64,000 nucleotides of DNA from Hordeum vulgare subsp. vulgare (taxonomy: Eukaryota > Streptophyta > Magnoliopsida > Poales > Poaceae), in assembly GCF_904849725.1 (NCBI RefSeq), contig NC_058523.1:342529948-342593947 (forward strand), in the 5' to 3' direction. The notes beneath the pieces are model-generated. The model was not told the DNA's origin and did no database searches. It was given only the letters and a program-made list of their open reading frames with translations. Numbering within the stretch: position 1 is the first letter of the stretch; every line of letters begins with the position of its first letter. Positions 11,670 to 21,327 of this stretch are shown in pieces. The translations under genes were made by a program, and so were the position numbers.

Positions 11670-13083
11670 CTACTCGTCTGAATCATCTAAATCAGAATGT
11701 CCACGTTCCTCGAGGTGACGCTGGCCATAGTTGACGACTCGAATCTTGCGGTACAACTCGTATGAAACGTATGCATCTTTTGCTGCATAGTCAATGTTGA
11801 TATCATCAAGTGGGCCCTTCTCCCAAAGTTTGTGCTGAGACTTTGGGAAACTGGTCTTCATATCACCATATGACTCGTCGATCAAGGCAACTGCCATATT
11901 AGCCATCGAAGTCCTGTCATGTCGAAGCCTGAATATCGTTTGGAGATCAACGAGGCAACCAACTGGTATCTCAATATCGAAGTTGTGCCTCATCTTCAGC
12001 TTGTCGTTCCTTATGTCAACGAAAGCAAAAGTGATGCCGCTGCGAAGGAACTCCATGAGTTCTGGACAATGCTTGTCACTCCTGCAACAGAAACAAATTA
12101 AAATGGAACAAATGTTACATACTGCTGCAATAAGGAAACATGTTTCACTACAACTAAAGAGAAACTTATCTTTAGGATTCAAATAGAAGATATGCAATGG
12201 AACCTAGAGAGATCACTATAGCTATCCAATGGAACCTTGAGAGATCACTAGCTATATGGAATTTTCATGACTATGACATATCATATTGCTATCCAATGGA
12301 ACCTAGAGAGATCACTAGCTATATTCAATTTTCATAACCTTGGATCAAAGAACACCGCATAAAATTGTATCACTACAACTATGATTTCAATGGAACATAT
12401 TGAACCAATCAGATTTTTCAGATTATGGAACACTATTCCAATCAGATTGTGTTTCCTTCAACTAATCAAAATTGTTTCACTACAACTATTTGAAGCAAAC
12501 CAACTAAGATTCCAATGGAACATATTAAACACTAGTTGATTCTAATATGATTTTTCAGATTATGGAACACTATTCCAATGAGATTGTGCTCCCCTTCAAC
12601 TAATCAAAATTGTTTCACTACAACTATTTGAAGGGAACCAACTATGATTCCAATGGAACATATTAAACACTAGTTGATTCTAATACGATTTTTCAGATTA
12701 TGGAACACTATTCCAATTAGATTGTGCGCCCCTTCAACTAATCAAAATTGTTTCACTACAACTATTTGAAGGAAACCAACTATGCTTGAAACAAATAAAC
12801 TTACAATGTCATTATCTTGGATCAAAGAAAGCCTCAAAACTTACCTCGCCCATTGGAAGATCAAGACATGGCGTGCGAAGCATAGTTGGATGACGGCAAC
12901 ACCGCATTGATCGGCCGTGTACTCCAGATCAAGCCCCAAGAACTTCTCATGATCCGCTGCGTGGTCAAACCATTTTTCCTTCAATTGTTGAAGAAAAAAC
13001 GGCACCTCGTTGCTCAGGTTCGTGTACACGACATCGAGCATCGTCGTGCCATGTGCGAGCACCTTACGAAAGCTAGTTGGCAT
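11670..13083 (-). CDS. DEDDy 3'-5' exonuclease (Werner exonuclease-like), two exons
   Basis: Two exons on the minus strand join cleanly. Exon 1 is 13083-12845, with donor gtaagt just after it. Exon 2 is 12081-11670, preceded by acceptor ttgcag. The total is 651 nt, encoding 216 aa plus stop, with no internal stop. Exo I is the LDLEY motif (D52, E54). A candidate exo II aspartate is D106 in the IRND segment. Exo III is YAAKD (Y178, D182), the DEDDy pattern of WRN-type exonucleases in the RNase H-like fold. The acidic C-terminus (DLDDSDE) is plausible for a short plant family member. There is no helicase domain, as in other plant WRN-exo proteins. The start is the first Met in frame at 13083 (MPTSF). 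Just upstream lie the fold-back repeats of a CACTA terminus (13238-13655), so the gene may be transposon-borne. Known function of the family: 3'-5' degradation of nucleic acid. Substrate and expression here are unknown. It may be one of many dispersed grass copies. Confidence 0.8.
12414..12790. repeat. 137-bp tandem repeat in the exonuclease intron
   Basis: The segment tttttcagattatggaacac recurs at 12414, 12551 and 12689, each followed by attgtttcactacaactatt and ggaacatattaaacactag. This makes about 2.7 units of 137-138 bp. A second, shorter repeat built on ccaatggaacctagagagat occurs three times at about 12200-12330. Both lie inside the 763-bp intron (12082-12844). Confidence 0.75.
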
Positions 13084-13237
13084 GGTGGAAGAAGAGAAGG
13101 GAAGAAGAGAGGAGAAGAACAGAGGAGAATAACAGAGAGGGCGACGCGAGAGAGAAGAAGAACAGAGAAATGGCAACTGTACGCTTCGGTTCGTGCTTTT
13201 CATCGCCCGAAACGACGCGGGATGCAAACCGTTTGGG

Positions 13238-13655
13238 CCTTTAGTCCCGGATTGAGCCACCAAACGATACTAAAGAGGTATACCAAACGGTTGCCACCAC
13301 TACGGCAGGCCACGTGTTAGGCCTTTAGTCCCGGGTTGAGCCACCAACCGGGACTAAAGAGGTATACCAACGGTCGCCACCACTACGGCAGGCCACGTGT
13401 TAGTCCTTTAGTCCCGGGTTGAGCCACCAATCGGGACTAAAGGGGGATACGAACGGTTGCCACCACCACTGCCCGCCGCGTAGCCCTTTAGTCCCGGTTT
13501 GGGACATGAACCGGGACTAAAGGCTCCTTACGGGCCGGGACTAAGGTCTCGAGGGAGGCATTGAGAATTGGGGCGACGTGGCCGGGCCTTTAGTCCCGGC
13601 CCAGAGGCAGGCCGGGACTAAAGGGTCCAGGCCAAAGGCCCGTTTTCCACTAGTG
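13238..13655 (-). mobile_element. CACTA-type terminus with fold-back subterminal repeats
   Basis: The outer end reads, on the minus strand from 13655, CACTAGTGGAAAACGGGCC, a typical Triticeae CACTA end. Inward there are five repeats starting with cctttagtcccgg at 13238, 13322, 13405, 13485 and 13587 (spacing 80-102 bp). Each contains an inverted pair such as cctttagtcccgg...ccgggactaaag that can fold into a hairpin. The first two units also carry ggcaggccacgtgtta. The other terminus was not found, so whether this is a full element, a fragment, or the promoter side of a gene-carrying CACTA is open. The exonuclease start codon lies 155 bp further in. Confidence 0.7.
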
Positions 13656-13768
13656 ATAGGTCTTTCATGATAAGTTGATAGCCGAAGGTATATATGACGA
13701 TATGCTTTGGTGGGAGCTTCCTAGGAGCTACGTCGCTCATTTGACACAAGGCAATGCATGCATAAGTA

Positions 13769-13928
13769 CTCCCTCCGTTCCTAAATATAAGTCTTTTAAA
13801 CGATTTCACTAGAGGACTACATACGGAGCAAAATGAGTGAATCTACACTCTAAATTATGTCTATATACATCCGTATGTAGTCCTCTAGTGGAATCTCTAA
13901 AAAGACTTATATTATGGAACGGAGGGAG
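13769..13928. mobile_element. Stowaway-type MITE
   Basis: This 160-bp element has inverted ends ctccctccgttcctaaatat and its complement ending ggaacggagggag. Inside, cactagaggactacatacgg pairs with ccgtatgtagtcctctagtg, so most of the element folds back. The left flank has TA (13767-13768), the Stowaway target; the right flank reads TG, so the duplication has decayed by one base. It is non-coding. Confidence 0.85.
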
Positions 13929-14743
13929 TGGTTGTGGGCGTGTTTAGTTAATTTTTGAGCAAGACCTAGTTGAGAATAAGTAATTTTTGAGCACACTGGT
14001 TGAAGAAAGATATGATAAAATACGGTGTTTACATATTGCTTGGTCCCAAAATAAGGCCTTGTCATCATGAAAATATTTTTGATCCGATATTTGGTTGCAA
14101 ATATGCATGACGATTAGGTGTTAACAACCACATTTAACAAAAACATTACAGTGCACACGTGCTTCGATCACAAGGTAACCACGGGCACAACTCTTGGCCG
14201 ATGCCCGCGTTACCGACCGCGCTAGTGTACTAGCCGAGACCTGCTCCTGCGCTTGGACATGCTCCCCTCGTCGACGATCACCGGCCAGAAGAAGGACGTG
14301 GATGTCACACACGTCGCGCCTGACATGGTCTGGTTCGGGTTGGTGAAGTCCACAGTCAGGCTTTGCAGGTGCGGGGTCGAGGCAACCGCCGACACTAGTG
14401 TGACGACGGTCAAAGGAGCGGGCATGGCCATCACGATGGCCAAAGGGCGCGATGGGGGTGGGAGAGGAGCGCCCGGATCTAGAGGAGGCAGGGACTAGGC
14501 CGGGCAACGTCGGATGCAGGTGCAGAAGCATGAGAGGGGGAGGAGAAGGAGCACGAAGCTCTAGTGACGTAAAGAGAAGGATGCGCTAGCCGAGCACGCC
14601 GCCGTCGACGTTGATGACAAGGCTGCCGACGGCAAGGACCATGCCGGAGTGGTGCGATCCGTAGGTCGCCACTGCCATGACACACAACACCCCAAAAAAT
14701 GTGTGTGTGTGTGTGTGTGTATGCGCGCGCACATATCCCGCAC
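13929..14743. other. Unassigned sequence, possible decayed gene pieces
   Basis: The stretch is GC-rich at 14160-14680 and has short open frames on both strands (for example a minus-strand frame 14222-14443 with a hydrophobic start). I do not recognise a family, there is no convincing splice structure, and the frames overlap on both strands. It may hold fragments captured together with the adjacent ribonucleotide reductase piece. Confidence 0.3.
14701..14720. repeat. (GT)10 microsatellite
   Basis: Ten uninterrupted GT units, flanked by a short alternating purine-pyrimidine tract atgcgcgcgcaca. Confidence 0.95.
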
Positions 14744-14839
14744 ACACTCGTTGGCATGAACGGGGACCTCATGAGCTACTGCATCGAGTTAGTCGCCGAC
14801 CGCTTACTCATGGGGCTTGGTTGCAAGATGATGTACAAC
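14744..14839 (+). pseudogene. Fragment of ribonucleotide reductase small subunit (R2)
   Basis: The plus-strand translation contains LVGMNGDLMS, then IELVADRLLMGLGCK and MYN. This corresponds to the conserved R2 stretch of plant ribonucleotide reductases, which normally continues into NPFDWME. Here the similarity stops after 32 codons and unrelated sequence follows (14840 onward, MKLLVKGNFKRST and then a gt-like donor). No upstream or downstream R2 exons were seen. It is best read as a captured or retro-derived exon fragment, not a working enzyme; the di-iron ligands are absent. Confidence 0.6.
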
Positions 14840-15604
14840 GCGATGAAGCTACTCGTCAAAGGAAACTTCAAACGATCGACGGTATGCTATGAATTCGTCA
14901 AAATTCGTCTAAAAAGGATCCAAATATGAACATGAGATTCAACATATATAGTGAACAAAAATATGACTCATTGTCTGAATGGAATTAGAACATCATGGCA
15001 CATATTTTTTGTTTATAGCTTACTTTGGATAGAAGCAAGGTTATGTAGAGGAGAATATGTGCAAACCATGTACATGCAAGGGTAGTTAGAGCCACACACC
15101 TGGGTTCTAGAGTATCTCATGGGCTTGGCTCGCTGAAAACTATCGATTTAAACATTTCTAGCGATACAGACAAACTGATGCTTTAAGAGTCGTGTTGTGT
15201 AGACTTAACAATATTTGCATATATATAGACAACCTAACACGAAAAAAGTACGTTCAAGGAGACTGATTTGGCTGTATGTTGGATTCTAAAGGCGCCCCCT
15301 GGAAGGACTACCCCGCAAAAAAGAAAAAGCATCCGAAGGACTAGATGACTACATATTATAGAGGTAGGTTGAGACGTTATTATATAACTGTAAGAGTATG
15401 CTTTTCTGGGTATACGATTTTGATGTTGGAATTAGCCAAAAACGCACAGTCTAACCAAGAAAATAAACGGAAGAGAAACTGGAAAGCTTTGTGCACTTGT
15501 GGCCCTATATTTGTGACAAAATGAGTACTCCACGTACCAATTTATGATTGGATAATTATTAGGTGTAGCACTATCCTCTTTCTATCAAAGTTTAAATTCA
15601 ACAC
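14840..15604. other. No recognisable feature
   Basis: AT-rich DNA without a long open frame or repeat that I can identify. It separates the R2 fragment from the 5'-truncated LINE. Confidence 0.6.
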
Positions 15605-17450
15605 TTAATGCTTTGGTTTTGATGATGTTCCAGGGAAAGTTTTCTACTACAAAAAAGGTGCATGACAGGGAGATCCTCTCCCATCCTTACTTTTTGTTCT
15701 GGCAGCTGATTCTGTACAGTCCATTTTTATTGAGGTCATGAAAAACAAACTAATTGATCTTCCTATAGAAAGTCAGGCTTGTCCACAATTTCTAGTAATC
15801 TAGTATGCTGATGACACTATTCTTGTACTTCCTGCCCAACCAGTGCAACTTGCTCACATCAAGAATCTCCTCATGCACTTCACTGCCTTTACTCGACTCA
15901 AATAAATTATGAATAGTCCATTATGGTGCCGATCAATGTTCCTGAAACCCAGCCGGCCAATTTGTTATCCTTGCTAGGATGCAAGTGTGGAAGTTTCCCT
16001 TTTGCATATCTTGGACCTCCAATGGGCACCTCAAAACCAAAAATTAAAGATTTCAGCCCAATATTGCAGAGGGTTGAGAGAAGACTCTCTCGGTGCTCAA
16101 CATTATTATCTTATGATGGAAGGCTGATACTTATTAAGTCAGTTTTAGCCTCTCTTCCAATTTTCGTCATGAGTACACTTGAAATGCCAACATGAGTAGT
16201 TGAGCAGCTCAAGAAATTTCTAAGAAACTTCTTTTAGAGGAAATATGGGATGGAGGACAGGGATACAACACTAGTTGCATGGAAAAAAATTGTAAACGAA
16301 AAATGTAGGGAGGATTGAGGATTCTTGACATTTTAACTCACAACAAAGCATCACTTATGAAGAACCTTCACAAATTGCTAAATATGGTAGACACCCCATG
16401 GGTCAGATTGATTTGGGAGAAACATTATCAACATGGGCCACCTACTCACACTAGGGTGGGATCCTTATGGTGAAAACCACATATTGCACTTCTAGATGAA
16501 TTTAAGAATATCAACAAATGCAAGATTGCTTCTGGATAGAGTTCTCTATTTTGGCAAGGCAATTGAGTAGAAGAATCACTAGAATACAAATTTCCACAAT
16601 TCCATTCATTTGCTACGAACACTAAAAATTTTGTTCAGCAATTCTATGAGACCCCTGTCTGGACTGATTTATTTCATCTACAACTTTAACGGAAGCCTTC
16701 AATCAACTCAACTTGTTGAGAAGCTTGGTACCAGAACTGACACATTCAGAAAAAGATCAATGGAGCCATGGGGGACATCAATCCAAATATTTCTCCATGT
16801 AGATTTACAACATATTGATAACAAGCACAGAGGAACATCGTGTTTTTAAGATGAGCTAGAAGAGTAAAAGTAGACTCAAGCATAAGATCTTGTGGCTAGT
16901 TGTGCATGATAGGATAAACACTAGACATTTACTCCAAAGAAAAAGGATGCATTTGGAAAACCTTTTTTCAGATTATAATCAAAATGTTTAAGAGATTGTT
17001 TTGCATATTTTCTGGGACTATAACTTTGCTCAGGATTGTTGGAACGCATTATTGCCTCACAAGAGGAGGGGAACATCACTATATGAAGACTGATATATGC
17101 ATGAGAGAAGCTACTAATAAATTCTCCACAAAAATTATCATTGTCGGGTGCTTGAACATCTGGACTCAAAGGAATGGCAAAACAATTAGAGGACACCCAC
17201 AGACTCTTCAAGGATGTAGATTCTTCTTTAAGCAAGATCTCAATCTACTTCAATTCAAGATCAAAGAAAAGCATATTCAACACTTTAGGAAGCGGATAAG
17301 TAATAATATTTAATTTCATGGCTTATTTCCCTATAGAAGGCATAGGTTAATTTTTTTAAAAAGGTTTTTGGCCTCTGGAAGGCTTGTAAATGTTTAAATT
17401 ATTTTTAATTAATATACCGTAGAACTGTTCTTCTATGGTTTCCCTGGTAA
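15605..17450 (+). mobile_element. LINE ORF2 remnant (reverse transcriptase C-half)
   Basis: Fragments of one LINE ORF2 are readable in order on the plus strand despite many stops and frameshifts: VPGKVFYYKKGA, QGDPLPSLLFVLAADS, the catalytic YADDT box at about 15809-15823, then FAYLGPPMG and GRLILIKSVLASLPIF (thumb region, within 15923-16195). The zinc-finger-like tail includes IWTQRNGKTIRGHPQT at about 17160-17210. Upstream RT blocks and the endonuclease are missing, as in 5'-truncated copies. The last 150 bp are an AT-rich 3' UTR. It is dead: stop codons interrupt the RT core itself. Confidence 0.8.
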
Positions 17451-17904
17451 AAATTTGAACACCGTCACAACTTTAGAGCCCGATGACACAAGTCCATCAC
17501 GAGGATGCCGCCACTGCCACACCATCTTTACTTGAACAGACTTGTTTCTAAATCCTTCCCCAACTCTACGACCAATCAACTCAAGATTTGAAGAATCAAT
17601 ATTTAGCATCACCATCTCCATAGCCAAAGGCAAGACGACGAACAACGAAAAATCCAAAGATACTAAAGTATAAAAACAATCCACACACGCGGATCCTACA
17701 ACCCCCCTTACCACCAATGATCGAGGTAGTTGGTAGAGGGGAGCCACTGTAGGGCGGTGGCGGAGGAAGCGGTCCTAGCAACGCACACGAGATCGCCTTT
17801 CTTTCTTCTCTTCGAAGAAATAAAATGACTCATTGTGACTCGGCTGTCCATTTTGAGCACTACTTGGTAGATGTTTATTCATTTGGTGCCAACTCAGTCT
17901 CTGA
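17451..17904. other. Unassigned sequence between LINE pieces
   Basis: No convincing gene. Short frames on the minus strand (17433-17781) have low-complexity proline and glycine runs. It may be 3' UTR of another LINE copy. Confidence 0.35.
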
Positions 17905-18000
17905 GAAGTGCTGATAGGGGTAAGATGTGTGTGCGTGCATTCATAGGATGTGTGTATGTGTGCATGTACGAGCGACTTTATATGTACTGTGTTAAAAAAG
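17905..18000 (+). mobile_element. Probable LINE 3' tail
   Basis: A TG-rich stretch of gtgtgtgcgtgcattcatag type is followed by cgactttatatgtactgtg and a short A-run (ttaaaaaagg). This resembles the 3' ends of Triticeae LINEs as I remember them. Orientation is plus, judged from the A-run. Confidence 0.4.
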
Positions 18001-18432
18001 GAGGACTCTTCTCATGCGGGATTTGACTTTGAAAGTCAATGTTGAAATACAGATGGATTTTAGGCCCATAAAACAATTTCAGGCAAATCTCTAAAGACCC
18101 ATGTGAGTATCATGATTAGGTGGTGTGAAGTTTCGTACCGCTCCGAAAGGGGAGAGGTTTTTGGATTTTCTTAAAAAATATTCCCTTACACATGATAGTG
18201 GAGTATGGGAATAACACCGGTTCTCATGCCCTCCTTGGACGCGCTACGAATCCGAGACGTGAGATCGTGAGTCTTCCCAGACTCATGCATGGGTCCAGTC
18301 CCATGTCTCACTACCACGACCGTCTATATATTGGCTGCCTTGACAACTCTAGTCATCGCATAGACCTCCGGAACCCCGTCCTATGCAATCCTGCACGAGG
18401 AGAACGATGGCCAGGTTTTTGGGGAGCGTATC
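18001..18432 (+). mobile_element. Old Copia element, left part (LTR/leader)
   Basis: The sequence contains cgtctatatattggctgcc (TATA-like at 18323-18332) followed by ctgcacgaggagaacgatgg and ggtttttggggagcg, which I recall as typical of leader/LTR sequence of some Triticeae Copia families. It continues directly at 46302 once the nested insertion 18433-46296 and one copy of the GTATC duplication are removed. The far left boundary is not clear. Confidence 0.5.
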
Positions 18433-21327
18433 TGTGACAGCCCGCGACCGAGTTCCATAAGATTCCCCTTTTATTCCGTTGCCGCTGTGCGATTAGGTTG
18501 TCTGTCGCATTAATCATCGCATCATGCGCTTCATCTGCATTGCATCGGCACTCCGTTGCCGTCAGTTTTCAAAGTTGCATCCGTTATTAGTTGTCGGTTC
18601 TCTCCATTTTCGTCGTTGACCGTTTTGAGCCCGACCACACACGCATGCGTCCGCGGCACTGTTAAAATTCTTATTTTAAAAAGTGTGTATAAAATATTCT
18701 TGGATTGGGTTGAAACTTGGTGTGCGGTCTTAATATTATGTAGGTAGGCCGCCTGCCAAATTTCATCGCAAACGGAGCTCGTTTGATACCCGTACCGTTT
18801 ATTATATAGCGGCACTATAGTTGGTTTATCGTCAGACGTTTTTTGTGTTTTAAAAAACTCTGACAGGCCGCACCATTTCCCTCTCATCCCTACATAGCCC
18901 GTCTACATAGCCCATTGGATCCAACTAGCCACTTCCTCCTTTCGTGGTCGTTGAATCGCGATCGGACGGACGAGGTCCACCCCACCATAGCCCAATCCTA
19001 TATAGAGCCACCCCATGGAGAGACCTCTCTCACTCCACTAGGGTTCCCCCTAGCCAAAATTGCAGCCACCCCCCCTCAAAAATCCCACCTGCTAGGCCAA
19101 ACCCTCTAAATCTCGCAGCCCTATCCTCCCCAGCCTATCTCAGCCAACCCGGACATGTCCGGACGACTACAGAGCCCCGAGCAGCCTCCCTGCGCCGCCT
19201 CGCTATGCCTGCCTCCCGCAACACCCGTCGGGCCCCTCCGGCGAGCCGCCCCACAGGTCGACGAGGTCAGGACCCCGCTGCCCGTGCCCTTCTCCCTCCT
19301 CCCTTATCTAAGGTCTCTCTCTCCCTCGCAAACTCATCTCCTCTCTCTCTCTTTTTTGCAGGTGCATCCAGCCGCCGCCGCATCTGTAGGTCGCCGATGA
19401 CCCGCCTCCAACCAGGATCCAGTCGCCCCGACTGCGTCCCAGCCGGATCTGTCCGTTCTCGGCCTCCTTGTGCCTCGCCCGGCACCTGCCCCGCCATTGA
19501 ACCCCACCGCTGGTGCCTGCTCGTGCGTCCGCTCGAGGAAGAGGACGAATCCTCGTGGACCAGGCCTTGCGCGCCGCCAGCCGGCCCAGCATTGCCCAGC
19601 TGAGGCCCAGCCGCACCTCGCCCCGCGCCATGGGCCGACTCCTCCGTGCCCAAGCCGAGCCGGCCTGCCACCCTCATCTCCTCCGAGCCGGTCCTCGAGC
19701 CCACTCTGGTGAGCTGTCCCCCGAAGCCCCCTCTAATTTGCGCCCGTGGCGCCTTTTAATTAACTAACGCCCATGCCTTGTTGGCCCAGTTTAGCAGATT
19801 CGGCCCGTTAGATTTTTTTTAGGTTTTTCAGATTTATTTAATTTCAGAAAAATAGCATATTTTTAAACGCCCGTATCTAATAATCCGTGTGTCGGATTGC
19901 GACAAGTTAGATATGTATATTGTCTATAATTTCATGTAGGTTAATAATTCCCAACTTTCATGCATGATAAAAATACTTAAACGTGTTGTTTGCATCTGTT
20001 TGTGAGTCGACGTGTTATACACCGTTTGGGTCGTAGTTAATTTACCGTAGCTCCGTTGTAGATGAGCCATATATGTAAATGGATTAGAACAAATATTAGA
20101 ATCACATGTACCACTTTGTTTTGCCGCTTAAGAAACATAAAATGTGATTAGGGCAAATCTAGACAGATTTAGAAGTTAACGCATGTGGTCATTTCGGAGA
20201 TGCTATATGTCGTCTCCGGCCTCATTTAAAATTGCCTATATAGGTAGATTAATTTGCGCTTCACCCCTTGCCATGTTAAAAACATTTTAATATTGTTGTG
20301 TTAATAAACGAGAGTGAACTAAATAATTAAATGTGGAGTTTCGTTAATATGCAACTCGTTGCATATTGAGCTTCACTTAATGTGTAGTGTTTGCGTGATG
20401 TGAATTGTCGTGTCGTGCCTTGCATATTTGAAATTGATCATGCATCATATTAGGGCGTGCATCATATCGTGCATGTGTCGTGGTGAATATCGTGTGTTGA
20501 TTCTTGTTTCCGGTTTGCTTCGTCTCGATAGAGTTCCACAAGCGTGTAGGAATGTGAGAATTAGTTCGACTACGTCGGTTCGTTGATTCACGGAGTCGTT
20601 CTTCTTCCAAGCGGGATCTCAGGCAAGATGAACATTTCCTCAGATACCATTACTCTCATTGCGATGCTAGTTTTTTCGTTTCTTTCGTTATGTCTCGCTG
20701 CCTACCACCGTTAAATAGCAGCCTCCCAACAATGCCATGAAATACCTTGAACCTGTTCACAACCTAGCAAACCACCGATTGATTATGTTACTGCTTGCTT
20801 AACCATTGGATAGCGTTCTAGTTGCAGGTGTAGTTGATTCCATGTGATAACATGGGTTCCTTGTTATATCACCCTATTAATGCTATTTAATTTAATGCAC
20901 ATATATACTTGGTAAGAGGTGGAAGGCTCGACCTTTCTAGCCTGGTATTTTGTTCCACCTTTGCCTCCTTAGTTTCGGCTACTTGTGTTATATTCCATAA
21001 ATGAGTGCTCCTAGTATGCTTGGGGTTGTTATGAGGACCCCCTAGGTTCTCGTTTTGGGATAAAGCTCGTCTGGCAAGGCCCAACATTGGTACTATATTT
21101 TCCCAATAAAATAATTCTGTTAATACTGAAAAACATAGGGCGTCATGAACCCGAGGAGTAATTCAACATAATACAGCGAGGGCTAGTGCTGATGGTGCTT
21201 GTCCAAAACAAAGCACTATGCGGGGCCAACCCATGGTTACTTGGGTGAATTCTATCAGGCCACCGTATGCGTCGCTTATCCGTCGTGTCCCAAGAACGAG
21301 ATACATGGCTCCTATCGGGATCGTCGA
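18433..21327 (+). mobile_element. Gypsy solo LTR, left segment
   Basis: It begins TGTGACAGCCCGCGACCG, the usual start of one group of Triticeae Gypsy LTRs. The other end is at 46296 (GGGCGTAACA). The 5-bp duplication GTATC lies at 18428-18432 and 46297-46301. The LTR is cut at 21327 by the Tekay-type element and resumes at 45317; without that insertion it is about 3875 bp. A TATA box on the plus strand gives the orientation. No internal region exists, so it is a solo LTR. Long proline-rich frames at about 18944-19767 are GC-rich 5' UTR, not protein. Confidence 0.88.
18998..19005 (+). promoter_or_regulatory. TATA box of the Gypsy solo LTR
   Basis: CTATATAG sits about 565 bp into the LTR, followed by a C-rich leader. 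Position and strand fit the LTR promoter. Confidence 0.55.

Noticed and set aside
14222..14443. Small secreted protein on the minus strand (hydrophobic start)
   Set aside because: No family is recognised, overlapping frames are equally open because of GC content, and there is no clear promoter or splice context; left as unassigned.
18944..19767. Proline/arginine-rich ORFs on both strands, up to 219 aa
   Set aside because: They lie just after the TATA box of a Gypsy solo LTR, overlap each other on both strands and are of low complexity from GC-rich leader.
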